A DNA stretch of 64,000 nt from Verrucomicrobiales bacterium (GTDB taxonomy: Bacteria > Verrucomicrobiota > Verrucomicrobiia > Limisphaerales > UBA9464), in NCBI GenBank assembly GCA_027488845.1, contig JAIYBC010000050.1:22352-86351 (forward strand). The letters are read 5' to 3'. A program made the translations under genes and the position numbers. The stretch's first letter is position 1; each line of letters opens with the position of its first letter. A model generated the notes under the pieces. It had not been told where the DNA came from. It saw nothing but the letters and a program-made list of their open reading frames with translations, and made no database searches. Shown piece after piece: positions 1-12,177 of this stretch.

Positions 1-307
1 GCTCGAACAGGTCCCGCCGGTACTTCGATCGACGGGGGGCGTTCCGCGCTTCCGCAGCCCATTCCACGGCGATCTGGCGCATCTGCACCTTCTGCTCCGC
101 GGAAAGGTTGAGCTGGACGGCCAGATTGGCCACCAGGGTGTCCGCGTCGTTGCGGGTGACCGTGATGCGGCCGGGAAATGTGGAGGTCTCCGAGGGCCCC
201 CCCTCCGCGGGCCGCGAGGGGAATTGCCGCCCGACGAGGATGCCGCTGGCGAAGATGACCGCCAGTGCCGCCCCGATCCGCAGGATTTGCCAGTGTTGGG
301 ACGTCAT
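1..307 (-). CDS. Membrane-anchored Spy/CpxP-like protein (partial)
   Basis: Only the first 102 codons lie in the window; the gene runs off the left edge. Its ATG overlaps the TGA of the gene before it (ATGA), so translation is probably coupled. Residues 9-26 are one hydrophobic segment near the N-terminus (signal anchor or uncleaved signal), followed by a Pro/Gly/Ser-rich linker. At about residues 65-80 a stretch beginning QLNLSAEQ resembles the LTxxQ-type helix of Spy/CpxP/ZraP periplasmic proteins. It is third in an ECF sigma operon, so an envelope-stress or sigma-control role is a guess from context. The family assignment is weak because the C-terminus is missing. Confidence 0.7.
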   Translation of the reverse strand, partial: MTSQHWQILRIGAALAVIFASGILVGRQFPSRPAEGGPSETSTFPGRITVTRNDADTLVANLAVQLNLSAEQKVQMRQIAVEWAAEARNAPRRSKYRRDLFE

Positions 308-621
308 GGGGACACTCCCGGGAACGGGCGTTCGGCCATCTCGGTGAAGGGATCGGTCTCCGGGTCCGCACCGTCGGGACGAACGCGGTCCCCGAAGGAC
401 AGTTGAACCGTCATGGCCAAGCCGACGGCGAGGCCGGCTCCGATGGCCGCCAAGCGGTCCCAGGAACGGAGCCGGATGTTGGACTGGAAACCGGACTGCC
501 AACGGGCCACGACCCGCCCGGCCAGGAACGGCGGCATGTCCGGTTCCGGTCCGGCGGGCGGGGGAGACGCCTTCCGGGCCAGTTCCACCAGCCTTTGGAG
601 GCGCTGTTCGGCGGGGCTCAC
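304..621 (-). CDS. Putative membrane anti-sigma factor
   Basis: This is a 105-residue protein with a cytoplasm-like N-terminus that is charged and helical over residues 3-18. A proline-rich linker follows, then one transmembrane segment at about residues 57-76 (from RLAAIGAGLAVG), then a short acidic tail. I place the start at a GTG that overlaps the TGA of the sigma gene (GTGA), which fits tight coupling; a longer in-frame reading upstream would overlap the sigma gene heavily. A small single-pass protein directly behind an ECF sigma gene is the usual position of its anti-sigma factor. No zinc-binding HxxxCxxC motif is visible, so it is not a ZAS-type anti-sigma, and function is inferred from position. 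Confidence 0.65.
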   Translation of the reverse strand: MSPAEQRLQRLVELARKASPPPAGPEPDMPPFLAGRVVARWQSGFQSNIRLRSWDRLAAIGAGLAVGLAMTVQLSFGDRVRPDGADPETDPFTEMAERPFPGVSP

Positions 622-1262
622 GGTTTCTGTTCCTCCAGTTCGACGAAGGCCCGACGGAGTCGCCCGCGGGCCCGGAAAAGCCGCACCCGGGTGAGGGTCG
701 CATTCCATCCCGCCTCCGCACAGGCCTCGGCGAGGGACGCTCCCTCCAATTCGATCCGGCGCAAGATCCAGGCATCCTTGGGATCCAGCGATTCCAAAAG
801 GCGCTCGAACAAGGCGCGTGCTCCGTCGAAGTCTCCCGACCGGGTGGACTGGACGTCGGAGGCGACTTCTTCCAGGACCGCCTGTTCCGTGGGCTCCAGT
901 TCAGTCCAGCGCACCGTCGGGCGCACCCGATGCCGCCGCAGGCGATCCAGCGACGTGTTCAGCGCGATGCGCCCCACCCAATGGCTGAAGGGCACCTCAC
1001 CCCGATACTGGTCCAGGCACTGGAACATCTTCAAAAACACATCCTGCATCAGGTCTTCGGCATCATCCTGGCGATGCAGGTGGCGCCGCACGATCCGCCC
1101 GACCAGTGGGCCGAGGCGCCTCACGGCTTCCTGGGCCATGTCGGCATTCCCTTCCCGGATCTGGTCCAGCATCTCCGCTGGCACCTCCACGTCGCTTTCC
1201 CGCAGACGAGACGCGGAGTCCCCCTCCGTGTTACAGCGGTTGGGCGATTTCTCGCGATCCAT
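618..1262 (-). CDS. ECF-family RNA polymerase sigma factor
   Basis: This is a 214-residue sigma-70 family protein of the extracytoplasmic-function type. Region 2 is at about residues 60-110 (DAEDLMQDVFLKMF, then HWVGRIALN) and region 4 at about residues 155-205, with a helix-turn-helix around SLAEACAEAGWN. I chose the ATG at 1262 because the longer reading adds about 70 residues that do not look like sigma factor and would cover the start of the divergent cyclase gene. No convincing Shine-Dalgarno precedes it, and an internal ATG 28 codons later is possible. The gene heads an operon with a single-pass membrane protein and a Spy/CpxP-like protein, so it probably answers an envelope signal. The regulon is unknown. 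Confidence 0.9.
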   Translation of the reverse strand: MDREKSPNRCNTEGDSASRLRESDVEVPAEMLDQIREGNADMAQEAVRRLGPLVGRIVRRHLHRQDDAEDLMQDVFLKMFQCLDQYRGEVPFSHWVGRIALNTSLDRLRRHRVRPTVRWTELEPTEQAVLEEVASDVQSTRSGDFDGARALFERLLESLDPKDAWILRRIELEGASLAEACAEAGWNATLTRVRLFRARGRLRRAFVELEEQKP

Positions 1263-1386
1263 CGACAAGGGACCAGCATGAAGGGATGGACCGGAAACCG
1301 CACCAAGGAACCGTTCGCCGGACGGGTGGGCCTGCGGGACAATAATCGCTTTGCCGGGAAGAGCTCCCAAAAGCATTGTCCCGGGC

Positions 1387-3366
1387 ATGTCAGTGAGTTC
1401 CGCGTCCGCGGGAAGGCCCGCCCACGCCGAGTCGGTCCCATCCCATCCCGGCGTCCCCGGTTTCGACGAAGCGATCACCCGGTCGCAAAGCTACCTCCTT
1501 TCGGAGCAGCGTCCCGAGGGCTATTGGATCGGCGAGCTGCTGGTCGACGTGACGCTCGTGGCCGACATGGTCGCGTTCTACCACTGGTGGGGGAAGGTGG
1601 ACCGGGAATGGGAGCGGAAGGCGATCCACCACATCTTCTCGAAGCAGCTGCCGGACGGTGGATGGAACATCTATCCGAACGGACCCGCCGAGGTGAACGC
1701 GACCATCAAGGCCTACCTGGCCCTGAAGCTCGCCGGCATCCCGACCACCGATCCCCGCATGCTCAAGGCCCGCGAGATGGCGCGGAACCTGGGTGGCGTG
1801 CCCCGCATGAACACGTTCTCCAAGCTCTACCTGGCGCTCATCGGCCTGGTGACCTGGAACCACGTGCCGACCATCCCGTGCGAGGTGCTGCTGATCGGAA
1901 AGTGGTTCCACGTGAACTTCTGGGAGATGAGCAACTGGTCGCGGGCCATGATCATCCCGCTCGCCATCATCAACCACTTCCGTCCGACCCGCCCGGTCGG
2001 GGTCGACCTCGACGAGCTGTATCCCAACGGAAAGTGGGAGTTGGATGAGCCGCTGCGCCCCCGCTACTTCGACTTCTCCCTCCGCAACATGTTCCTGTGG
2101 CTCGACCGCCTGCATAAGCTGGCGGAATGGGTCAGCCGACGGGGACTGCACCCGTTCCGCAAGGAGGCCCTCAAGCGCTCGGAACAGTGGATGTTGGAGC
2201 GTTTCGAAGGCAGCGACGGCCTCGCCGCGATCTTCCCGGCGATGCTCAACGCCCTGATCGCGCTGATCGCCCTCGGCTATCCGGACGACCATCCGGAGGT
2301 GGTCCGAGCCCATCGGGAACTGACCAAGCTCATGCATTTCACCGAGGACTCGGTGCGCATCGAGCCGTGTTTCTCCCCGGTCTGGGACACCGCCATCGTC
2401 TCGATCTGCCTCCGGGAGTCCGGCGTTCCGGCGAACCACCCCAAGATGGTCCGTGCCGCCGAGTGGACGATGGGGAAGGAGATCCGTTTCCGCGGCGACT
2501 GGATCCACAAGAACCCGGTCGACGTCGAGCCCTCGGGCTGGGTGTTCGAGTTCGCCAACAAGTGGAATCCCGACGTGGACGACACCGCGATGGTGATCCT
2601 CGCCCTGCGCCAGGTGGCCACGGACAACCCCGCCCGACGGGACGAATGCCGCGAGCGGGCGATCCGCTGGATGATGACCTTCCAGTGCAAGGACGGCGGT
2701 TGGGCGGCCTTCGACAAGGACTGCACCAAGTCGATCCTCGAGAAGGTCCCGTTCGCCGACCACAACGCGATGCTCGACCCCGAGTGCGCGGACATCACGG
2801 CCCGCATCCTGGAACTGCTCGGCTACGAGGGCTGGGACCCGAAACATCCCCAGATCCGCCGGGCCATCACCTATCTCCAGCAACAGCAGGAGGCGGACGG
2901 CTCGTGGTACGGCCGTTGGGGCGTCAACTACATCTACGGCACCTGGCAGGTGCTCCGCGGCATGCGGGCGTTGAACTGGAACATGCAGGAGCCCTGGCTG
3001 GTCCGCGGCGCCGAGTGGCTGCGCAAGGTCCAGTTGCCCGACGGCGGCTGGGGCGAGCGCTGCAACACCTACGACGACCCGATCTTCAAGGGCGCGGGCC
3101 CGGCCACGCCGTCCCAGACCGCCTGGGCCGTCATGGGTCTCTGCGCCATGGGCAACCCGGAGGATCCCGCGCTGCGCCGCGGCGTGGAATGGCTGATCCG
3201 GAACCAGAACGAGGACGGCAGCTGGACCGAGGAGGAGATCACCGGCACCGGCTTCCCGTGCGTGTTCTACCTCAAGTACGACATGTACCGGAACAGTTGG
3301 CCGCTGCTGGCCCTCGCCACCTACCGCCGACTTTGGCAGGGCATCCCGGCGGGCACCGTCGGTTGA
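1387..3366 (+). CDS. shc: Squalene-hopene cyclase
   Basis: This 659-residue membrane-associated terpene cyclase turns squalene into hopene/hopanol, the first step of hopanoid synthesis. The DxDD-type acid motif is present as DVDDTA at residues 396-401. Several QW repeats are visible, such as QEADGSWYGRW, QLPDGGWGERC and QNEDGSWTEE, and the length is normal for the family. I prefer the ATG at 1387 over an in-frame ATG at 1351 because the extra 12 residues are not family-like. The 124-base gap to the divergent ECF sigma gene holds an AATAAT at 1341-1346 that could be a -10 box, with no clear -35. No other hopanoid genes (hpn) are adjacent. Confidence 0.95.
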   Translation: MSVSSASAGRPAHAESVPSHPGVPGFDEAITRSQSYLLSEQRPEGYWIGELLVDVTLVADMVAFYHWWGKVDREWERKAIHHIFSKQLPDGGWNIYPNGPAEVNATIKAYLALKLAGIPTTDPRMLKAREMARNLGGVPRMNTFSKLYLALIGLVTWNHVPTIPCEVLLIGKWFHVNFWEMSNWSRAMIIPLAIINHFRPTRPVGVDLDELYPNGKWELDEPLRPRYFDFSLRNMFLWLDRLHKLAEWVSRRGLHPFRKEALKRSEQWMLERFEGSDGLAAIFPAMLNALIALIALGYPDDHPEVVRAHRELTKLMHFTEDSVRIEPCFSPVWDTAIVSICLRESGVPANHPKMVRAAEWTMGKEIRFRGDWIHKNPVDVEPSGWVFEFANKWNPDVDDTAMVILALRQVATDNPARRDECRERAIRWMMTFQCKDGGWAAFDKDCTKSILEKVPFADHNAMLDPECADITARILELLGYEGWDPKHPQIRRAITYLQQQQEADGSWYGRWGVNYIYGTWQVLRGMRALNWNMQEPWLVRGAEWLRKVQLPDGGWGERCNTYDDPIFKGAGPATPSQTAWAVMGLCAMGNPEDPALRRGVEWLIRNQNEDGSWTEEEITGTGFPCVFYLKYDMYRNSWPLLALATYRRLWQGIPAGTVG

Positions 3367-3395
3367 GGGCGGCCGGGTGGCCACCGCCGGGGTCG

Positions 3396-3429
3396 TCCTA
3401 TCCGTCCCATAGGACCCATGTGACCCATG
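3396..3429 (-). repeat. Degenerate GGGACGGAT-type intergenic repeat, copy 1
   Basis: Read on the minus strand this stretch is a run of CATGGGTCA, CATGGGTCC, TATGGGACGGATAGGA. It matches, unit for unit, the plus-strand copies near 39228, 39826, 42754 and 44778. It lies in the gap between shc and acnA. Confidence 0.6.
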
Positions 3430-3459
3430 AGCCAGGGACGGAATCCACGGCCAGGCGGT

Positions 3460-3483
3460 CGTGGCCACACAGCCGTGGCCACG
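3460..3483. repeat. 9-bp inverted repeat upstream of aconitase
   Basis: CGTGGCCAC (3460-3468) and GTGGCCACG (3475-3483) are perfect complements around a 6-base loop. The hairpin ends 76 bases before the acnA start. It lacks a following T-run in either direction, so it looks more like a leader hairpin or protein site than an intrinsic terminator. Confidence 0.5.
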
Positions 3484-3559
3484 GCGGTTCCTTGACGCTC
3501 TCCGGCGCAAACCCCAATTTCGGCGCAATCGATAGCGATTTCCCTCCGAGAAACCACCA

Positions 3560-6250
<2,691 letters not shown>

Positions 6251-6287
6251 GCGCCACCCCGCGACGGTTCGGCCGTCGACCACTTCG

Positions 6288-6330
6288 GCAGCCGCCGCGC
6301 CCCCGGGCTCGGCGGCTGCTTCCTTTTGGG
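6288..6330 (+). terminator. Rho-independent terminator of acnA
   Basis: A 10-bp perfect stem is formed by GCAGCCGCCG (6288-6297) and CGGCGGCTGC (6310-6319) with a 12-base loop. It is followed at once by TTCCTTTT. It begins 37 bases after the acnA stop codon. Confidence 0.8.
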
Positions 6331-6645
6331 TCCGTCGACAGCGGGGGCGGCGAATCCCCAACCGCCCTGGGGATCCCAAGGGAGCCGGTCGCAGTCGGAG
6401 TGTGTTCCCGCGGACTCCGCCCCAAGGAGGAGGTCTTGAGGCCCCGGCGGAGCAGGGTGGCCTTCCGTGCGCCGTGAAACGGATGGCGGATTTCTGTCTG
6501 CGGATGACCGGGAATGGTGGTCGTCTACTGCAAGGCGGGATCCCGGCCACGGAGGAGGTCCCGGGTCCCGTCCGACAAATTTGAAGGCCCGGCGTCCTTG
6601 CGGGCCGCGGGCGGTGGCGCACTGTGTTCGGCTGTAGTTCCTGTC
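6331..6645. other. Non-coding gap between acnA terminator and SNF2 gene
   Basis: About 315 bases without a credible gene. Open frames crossing it are antisense or out-of-frame extensions of neighbours. I see no clear promoter boxes; the promoter of the SNF2-family gene should lie in the last 150 bases. Confidence 0.5.
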
Positions 6646-9600
6646 ATGAAACCCAAAGCCAAGGTGGTCGGCGGTGCGGTCGCGTCCAAGGGGGGCCGTG
6701 TGAAGGAGTCCGCCGCGAAGACGGTGGAGATCCCGCCGGACACCGCGGCGAGCGCGTTGGCCGTCGATGTCACAGCCGCGCTGGGCCGGGCCCTGACCGC
6801 GGCCGAGATCGAAACGCTTCGCCTGGTCGAGGGCCTCTTCGCGCGGGTCCGTTCCGGCAACGCCCTCACCTTGGGCGACGTGGCGGAACTGGGCTTCCTC
6901 GTCGCGGGCAGCGCGTGGCAGAAGGTGGACCTCTGGCCCTCCCCGCCCCGGTCGCCGATGGAGCTCTGGCAGTACATCGCGGTCTTCGCGGAGGAACGGA
7001 ACCTGGCTTTGCCCGAGTTCCTGCGGCCGGTCACCGCTGCCGACGAGGCCCGTCGGATCGTCGCCACACATCGTCGTGAACGCGACGTGCAGCGGTGGCG
7101 GACGCTGCTCGGAAACCTCCAGTTGGGTCCCTCCGAGGACGCCCGTCCGAGCAGCCAGATCGAACTGCGGCTGCGCCTGGATGCCAAGGAGGCGCTCGTC
7201 GAGTGGCGGAAGGCCGGCGCCGAGAACTGGTCCGGGATCAAGCCCGGCAAGTTCAAGGACTTCGACGAGAAGCACGGGGCGGATCTTCCGCCGGAGGTCG
7301 CCCTGCTGTGGCAGCCCCTGGCCCAGCGCGCCCGGTACGGATACCAGATCGAGCTGTTCTACCACGACCAGAACACCCGGCATTTCCTGAACCGCGTCCT
7401 GCGGCTGCCGGCCTTGAACCCGTCGATCACGGGCGCCTCCGGCGAGCCGTTGATCCGTGCCGAGGCCCCGTTGCGTTGGACCCTGGGGGAGGCGAACGGC
7501 GAGGCCGACGACTACTCGCTGCGCCTGCTGACGCCGGATGGAAGGCCGGTGCCGCCGCTGCTGCTCACCCTGAACGGGCGTCCCACGCTGTATGTCACCT
7601 CGGACTCCGTCTTCACCGGACCGCCGGCGGAGGACCGGGCCCTGGACCCGGCCGCCGAGACGAAGATCCCGGTGCCCGCGCTCGAGACGCAGGCGGGCGT
7701 GAAGTTCCTTTCCCACCTGCAGGTGCAGTTGCCCACGCGTCTGGCGTCGAAGGTCCAGGTCATCACGCTCCGCCCCCGCCTCCGGGCCGAGCTGGTGCAG
7801 CCGATCGTCGGCTACGACAACGAGTTCTGCTTCATCGACCTCCTGGCGGTCACGCCGGACGAGCGCGAGGTCGAGCGCTGGAACGGGAGCGCCTGGAACG
7901 ACGTCAACGCCCGGACCAACGACGGCGACGAGTCGGAAGGGGCCGAGGAACCGCCCGTGTCCCCCGTGTCGGGTGAGCCGCTCTGGATGTTCGACCGCGC
8001 CGCGTTGGCCGAGGCGACCCGCCTGCTCGACGCCGGCGGATTCCGCTGGGACTTCGCACGTCAGCGTTGGTCGGCCAAGGTCACTCGCCAGTTCCCGGAG
8101 CGTTTCGTCCCATGGCTGAAGTCGTTGCCGCTGCACCTCGAACTCGACCTGCGCGGTGAACTCGCCTCGTTCCTCCGGGCCGAGGTCTCGGGCACCGTGA
8201 AGCTCGACGTCCAGGAGGCCGGCATCGACTGGTTCGACCTTTCCGTCATCATCGACGTCTCCGACACCTCGCTCACGCGTGAGGAGATCAAGGTGCTGAT
8301 GAACGCCCGCGGCAAGTGGGTGCGCCTCGCCGACAAGGGCTGGCGGAAGCTCGAGTTCAAGCTCTCGGCCGAGGAGGACGAGCAGCTCGCCCGTCTCGGG
8401 CTCAACCCGCACGAGTTGACCTCGGAGAAGCAGCGGCTCCATGCGCTCCAGCTGGCGGATCCCGCCGCGAAGCGGTTCCTTTCGGACGCCGGCTACGAGC
8501 GGGTCCAGCGGCGCGCGGCCGAGCTGAAGGCCAGGGTGACTCCGGATGTCCCTCCCGAGATCCGGGCGGAGCTGCGTCCCTACCAGCGTGAGGGGTTCCA
8601 CTTCCTCGCCTACCTCAGCACGAACCGATTCGGCGGCGTGCTCGCGGACGACATGGGCCTGGGCAAGACGCTCCAGACGCTCACCTGGCTCTGCTGGCTG
8701 CGGAAGCAGTACGCCCAGCCCGCGCCGGTGCTGGTCGTCTGCCCGAAGTCGGTCGCCGACAACTGGCGTGCCGAGGCCGCCCGGTTCCTCCCGGGCCTCA
8801 AGGCGCGTGTCTGGAGCAGCGACGACATGAAGGGCCTGCCGACCCAGACGGGGTCGGCCGACCTGCACATCATCAACTACAACCAGCTCCGCAGCGTCGG
8901 CGAGAAGCTCAAGACCGAGTTCCTGGCGGTGATCCTGGACGAGGGGCAATACATCAAGAACCCGTCGTCGGTGACCACGATGATCGCCACGCGGCTGAAG
9001 GCGATCCACCGGCTGCTGCTGAGCGGCACGCCGATCGAGAACAAGCTGCTCGACCTGTGGAGCCTCATGTCGTTCGCCATGCCCGGCGTGTTGGGCAACC
9101 GGCTTGAGTTCCAGAAGCTGTTCGACTCGAAGGACGACCCGCTGGCCCGGCGGCGTCTCGCGGCCCGGGTCCGGCCCTTCCTGCTGAGGCGGACGAAGCT
9201 GCAGGTCGCGAAGGACCTTCCGGAGCGGATCGAGGAGGACCTGTTCTGCGAACTGGAAGGCGAACAGAGGACCCTCTACCGCGCCGAGCTCAAGCGCGCG
9301 CAGCAGATGCTCCTCGGCATCACCAACCAGTCGATGCTGAACAAGAACCGCTTCAACCTGCTGACCTCGTTGCTGCGCCTGCGCCAGATCTGCTGCCATC
9401 CGCGGCTGGTGAAGGACGATTCCAAGGCCGAGAGCACCAAGGTGGAGGCGCTCATGGAGACCCTGGAGCCCATCATGGAGGAGGGGGGCAAGGTGATCGT
9501 GTTCTCGCAGTTCGTGGAGATGCTGGGGCTGCTGCGCAAGTCGATCGCGGAGCGTCAGTGGCCCATCTACTACCTCGCCGGGGACACCGAGAACCGGGGC

Positions 9601-9939
9601 GAGCTGGTCCGCCAGTTCCAGGAGCACGAGGGCGAGGCGGTGTTCCTCATCTCGCTGAAGGCGGGCGGATTCGGCCTCAACCTGACGGCCGCCAGCTACG
9701 TGATCCTCTTCGATCCGTGGTGGAATCCCGCCGTGGAGAACCAGGCCATCGACCGGGCCCACCGCATCGGCCAGAAGAAGACCGTCATCGCCTACCGCCT
9801 GCTCATCAAGGAGAGCGTCGAGGAGAAGATCCGTGCGCTGCAGAAGTCCAAGAGCCAGCTCGCGGACGACGTCCTCGGCGAGGACAAGTTCGCCCAGAGC
9901 CTGACGCTCGACGACCTGCGCTACCTGTTCGCGGACTGA
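6646..9939 (+). CDS. SNF2/SWI2-family helicase-like ATPase
   Basis: This is a 1097-residue protein. The C-terminal half is a complete SNF2 motor: Walker A at residues 668-675 (DDMGLGKT), a Walker B/DEAH-type box DEGQ at 765-768, the motif III region LLLSGTPIENKLLDLWSL, and a helicase C-terminal domain ending with DPWWNPAVENQ and RAHRIGQ. The N-terminal 600 residues do not resemble a domain I can name. They sit where bacterial SNF2 proteins carry SNF2-associated or SWIM-type regions, but no SWIM CxCx(n)CxH pattern is visible. SNF2 enzymes translocate on double-stranded DNA or displace bound protein; bacterial RapA recycles RNA polymerase. No restriction or defence genes are adjacent, so a housekeeping role is more likely. 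The start is the ATG after a long non-homologous upstream reading. Confidence 0.93.
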   Translation: MKPKAKVVGGAVASKGGRVKESAAKTVEIPPDTAASALAVDVTAALGRALTAAEIETLRLVEGLFARVRSGNALTLGDVAELGFLVAGSAWQKVDLWPSPPRSPMELWQYIAVFAEERNLALPEFLRPVTAADEARRIVATHRRERDVQRWRTLLGNLQLGPSEDARPSSQIELRLRLDAKEALVEWRKAGAENWSGIKPGKFKDFDEKHGADLPPEVALLWQPLAQRARYGYQIELFYHDQNTRHFLNRVLRLPALNPSITGASGEPLIRAEAPLRWTLGEANGEADDYSLRLLTPDGRPVPPLLLTLNGRPTLYVTSDSVFTGPPAEDRALDPAAETKIPVPALETQAGVKFLSHLQVQLPTRLASKVQVITLRPRLRAELVQPIVGYDNEFCFIDLLAVTPDEREVERWNGSAWNDVNARTNDGDESEGAEEPPVSPVSGEPLWMFDRAALAEATRLLDAGGFRWDFARQRWSAKVTRQFPERFVPWLKSLPLHLELDLRGELASFLRAEVSGTVKLDVQEAGIDWFDLSVIIDVSDTSLTREEIKVLMNARGKWVRLADKGWRKLEFKLSAEEDEQLARLGLNPHELTSEKQRLHALQLADPAAKRFLSDAGYERVQRRAAELKARVTPDVPPEIRAELRPYQREGFHFLAYLSTNRFGGVLADDMGLGKTLQTLTWLCWLRKQYAQPAPVLVVCPKSVADNWRAEAARFLPGLKARVWSSDDMKGLPTQTGSADLHIINYNQLRSVGEKLKTEFLAVILDEGQYIKNPSSVTTMIATRLKAIHRLLLSGTPIENKLLDLWSLMSFAMPGVLGNRLEFQKLFDSKDDPLARRRLAARVRPFLLRRTKLQVAKDLPERIEEDLFCELEGEQRTLYRAELKRAQQMLLGITNQSMLNKNRFNLLTSLLRLRQICCHPRLVKDDSKAESTKVEALMETLEPIMEEGGKVIVFSQFVEMLGLLRKSIAERQWPIYYLAGDTENRGELVRQFQEHEGEAVFLISLKAGGFGLNLTAASYVILFDPWWNPAVENQAIDRAHRIGQKKTVIAYRLLIKESVEEKIRALQKSKSQLADDVLGEDKFAQSLTLDDLRYLFAD

Positions 9940-9958
9940 GCGTCGTCGTCGTGCAGGT

Positions 9959-10062
9959 GTAGGAGACGACGTGAGGAGTCTCGTGCAACCCCCTTCGGTT
10001 GCGACGTTGGACTGGCGAAGGTGTTTGGGGACTGGCCAGGGACTCGTGACCTCGTCTCCTAC
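9959..10062 (+). ncRNA. Candidate structured leader RNA upstream of guaA
   Basis: The gap between the SNF2 gene and guaA folds on paper into a closed three-way junction. P1 is 11 perfect pairs: GTAGGAGACGA at 9959-9969 with TCGTCTCCTAC at 10052-10062. A 6x6 internal loop follows, then GAGTC (9976-9980) pairs with GACTC (10041-10045). Inside are hairpin GCAACC/GGTTGC (9985-9990 with 9997-10002) and hairpin CTGGC/GCCAG (10012-10016 with 10035-10039). The 3' strand of P1 ends 57 bases before the guaA ATG. The pairing is seen in the sequence. A regulatory role is inference, and I could not match it to a known riboswitch core. Confidence 0.45.
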
Positions 10063-10067
10063 GGTGT

Positions 10068-10084
10068 GCTGGTTCAAATCCGGC
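10068..10084 (+). other. tRNA T-arm-like hairpin in the guaA leader
   Basis: GCTGG-TTCAAAT-CCGGC forms a 5-bp stem (one G-U pair) and a 7-base loop with every invariant T-arm base (G53, TTC, A58, C61). No matching acceptor, D-arm or anticodon arm could be assembled upstream, so this is not called as a tRNA. Confidence 0.4.
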
Positions 10085-10119
10085 TTGATGCGGCCCGCGG
10101 CCGGCCGGCATCGTCGCGC

Positions 10120-11658
<1,539 letters not shown>

Positions 11659-11770
11659 GCCGTGCCGGCGGCTTCCCAAGTCTTGGCGTACTCGTGCGAG
11701 GTGCGGATCCGGTTCCAGGGAATGGATCCGGCCAAGTCGGAAGGGGGAACGAGCCCGCTGCGGAATCCCC

Positions 11771-11793
11771 GGGATCCGTGAAATCCGAGTCGG
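11771..11793 (+). repeat. ATCCGTGAAATCC-type intergenic repeat, copy 1
   Basis: ATCCGTGAAATCCGAGTC lies in the convergent gap between guaA and the small zinc-type gene. It matches copies at 37551, 39907 and 44841. Confidence 0.5.
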
Positions 11794-11832
11794 ACCTCCC
11801 GCAATGAAACGGCCATCCCGCCCCGCCGGCGT

Positions 11833-12168
11833 TCAGTAGCCGCACTCGAGGGTGATCACCTCGCCGCAGGAGCACCGGACCTCGATGTGGGTGATCCGGT
11901 CGCCGTCGCGGACGACCTGGGTGACGGCCGGCTTGTGGCCGGATCCCGCGTCGTGGCCGCCGCTGTTGGGAGCTCCGGACGGCTTGGCCTTGAGGGGCGA
12001 GGAAACCTGTCCCGGCGACGGAGGGACCGATCCGGGCAGGCTGACGGTCTTGCCGGCTCCCAGCGGGATGAACCGGCCGGCGGCGTCGGCCGCGCCCGAG
12101 ACGCGTCCGCCTGGAAGGGATCCAGGCCGGGGAGATCCCGGCACCAAAGGTTGGAAGTCGGAAGCCAT
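11833..12168 (-). CDS. Small protein with C-terminal Cys motif, end of motility operon
   Basis: This is a 111-residue protein of unknown function. The first 80 residues are Pro/Gly/Ser-rich and look disordered. The last 30 hold a compact segment ending VRCSCGEVITLECGY, with three cysteines that could form part of a zinc or metal site. It starts 9 bases after the motB stop, so it is almost certainly the last cistron of the flhF-fliA-motAB run. Position suggests a link to motility, but nothing in the sequence shows what it does. The high-GC linker and low complexity mean the start is uncertain. Confidence 0.75.
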   Translation of the reverse strand: MASDFQPLVPGSPRPGSLPGGRVSGAADAAGRFIPLGAGKTVSLPGSVPPSPGQVSSPLKAKPSGAPNSGGHDAGSGHKPAVTQVVRDGDRITHIEVRCSCGEVITLECGY

Positions 12169-12177
12169 GGAAATCGT

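Noticed and set aside
10005..10062. ZTP (pfl) riboswitch, suggested by GGACTGGCG before guaA
   Set aside because: Only the GACTGGCG part fits; the downstream CCGCCTGGGCA-type block and pseudoknot are missing.
10004..10092. A full tRNA (Thr- or Leu-like) ending in the T-arm-like hairpin
   Set aside because: No acceptor stem complementary to TTGATGC at the right distance. A forced anticodon loop has a pyrimidine at position 37 and two stem mismatches.
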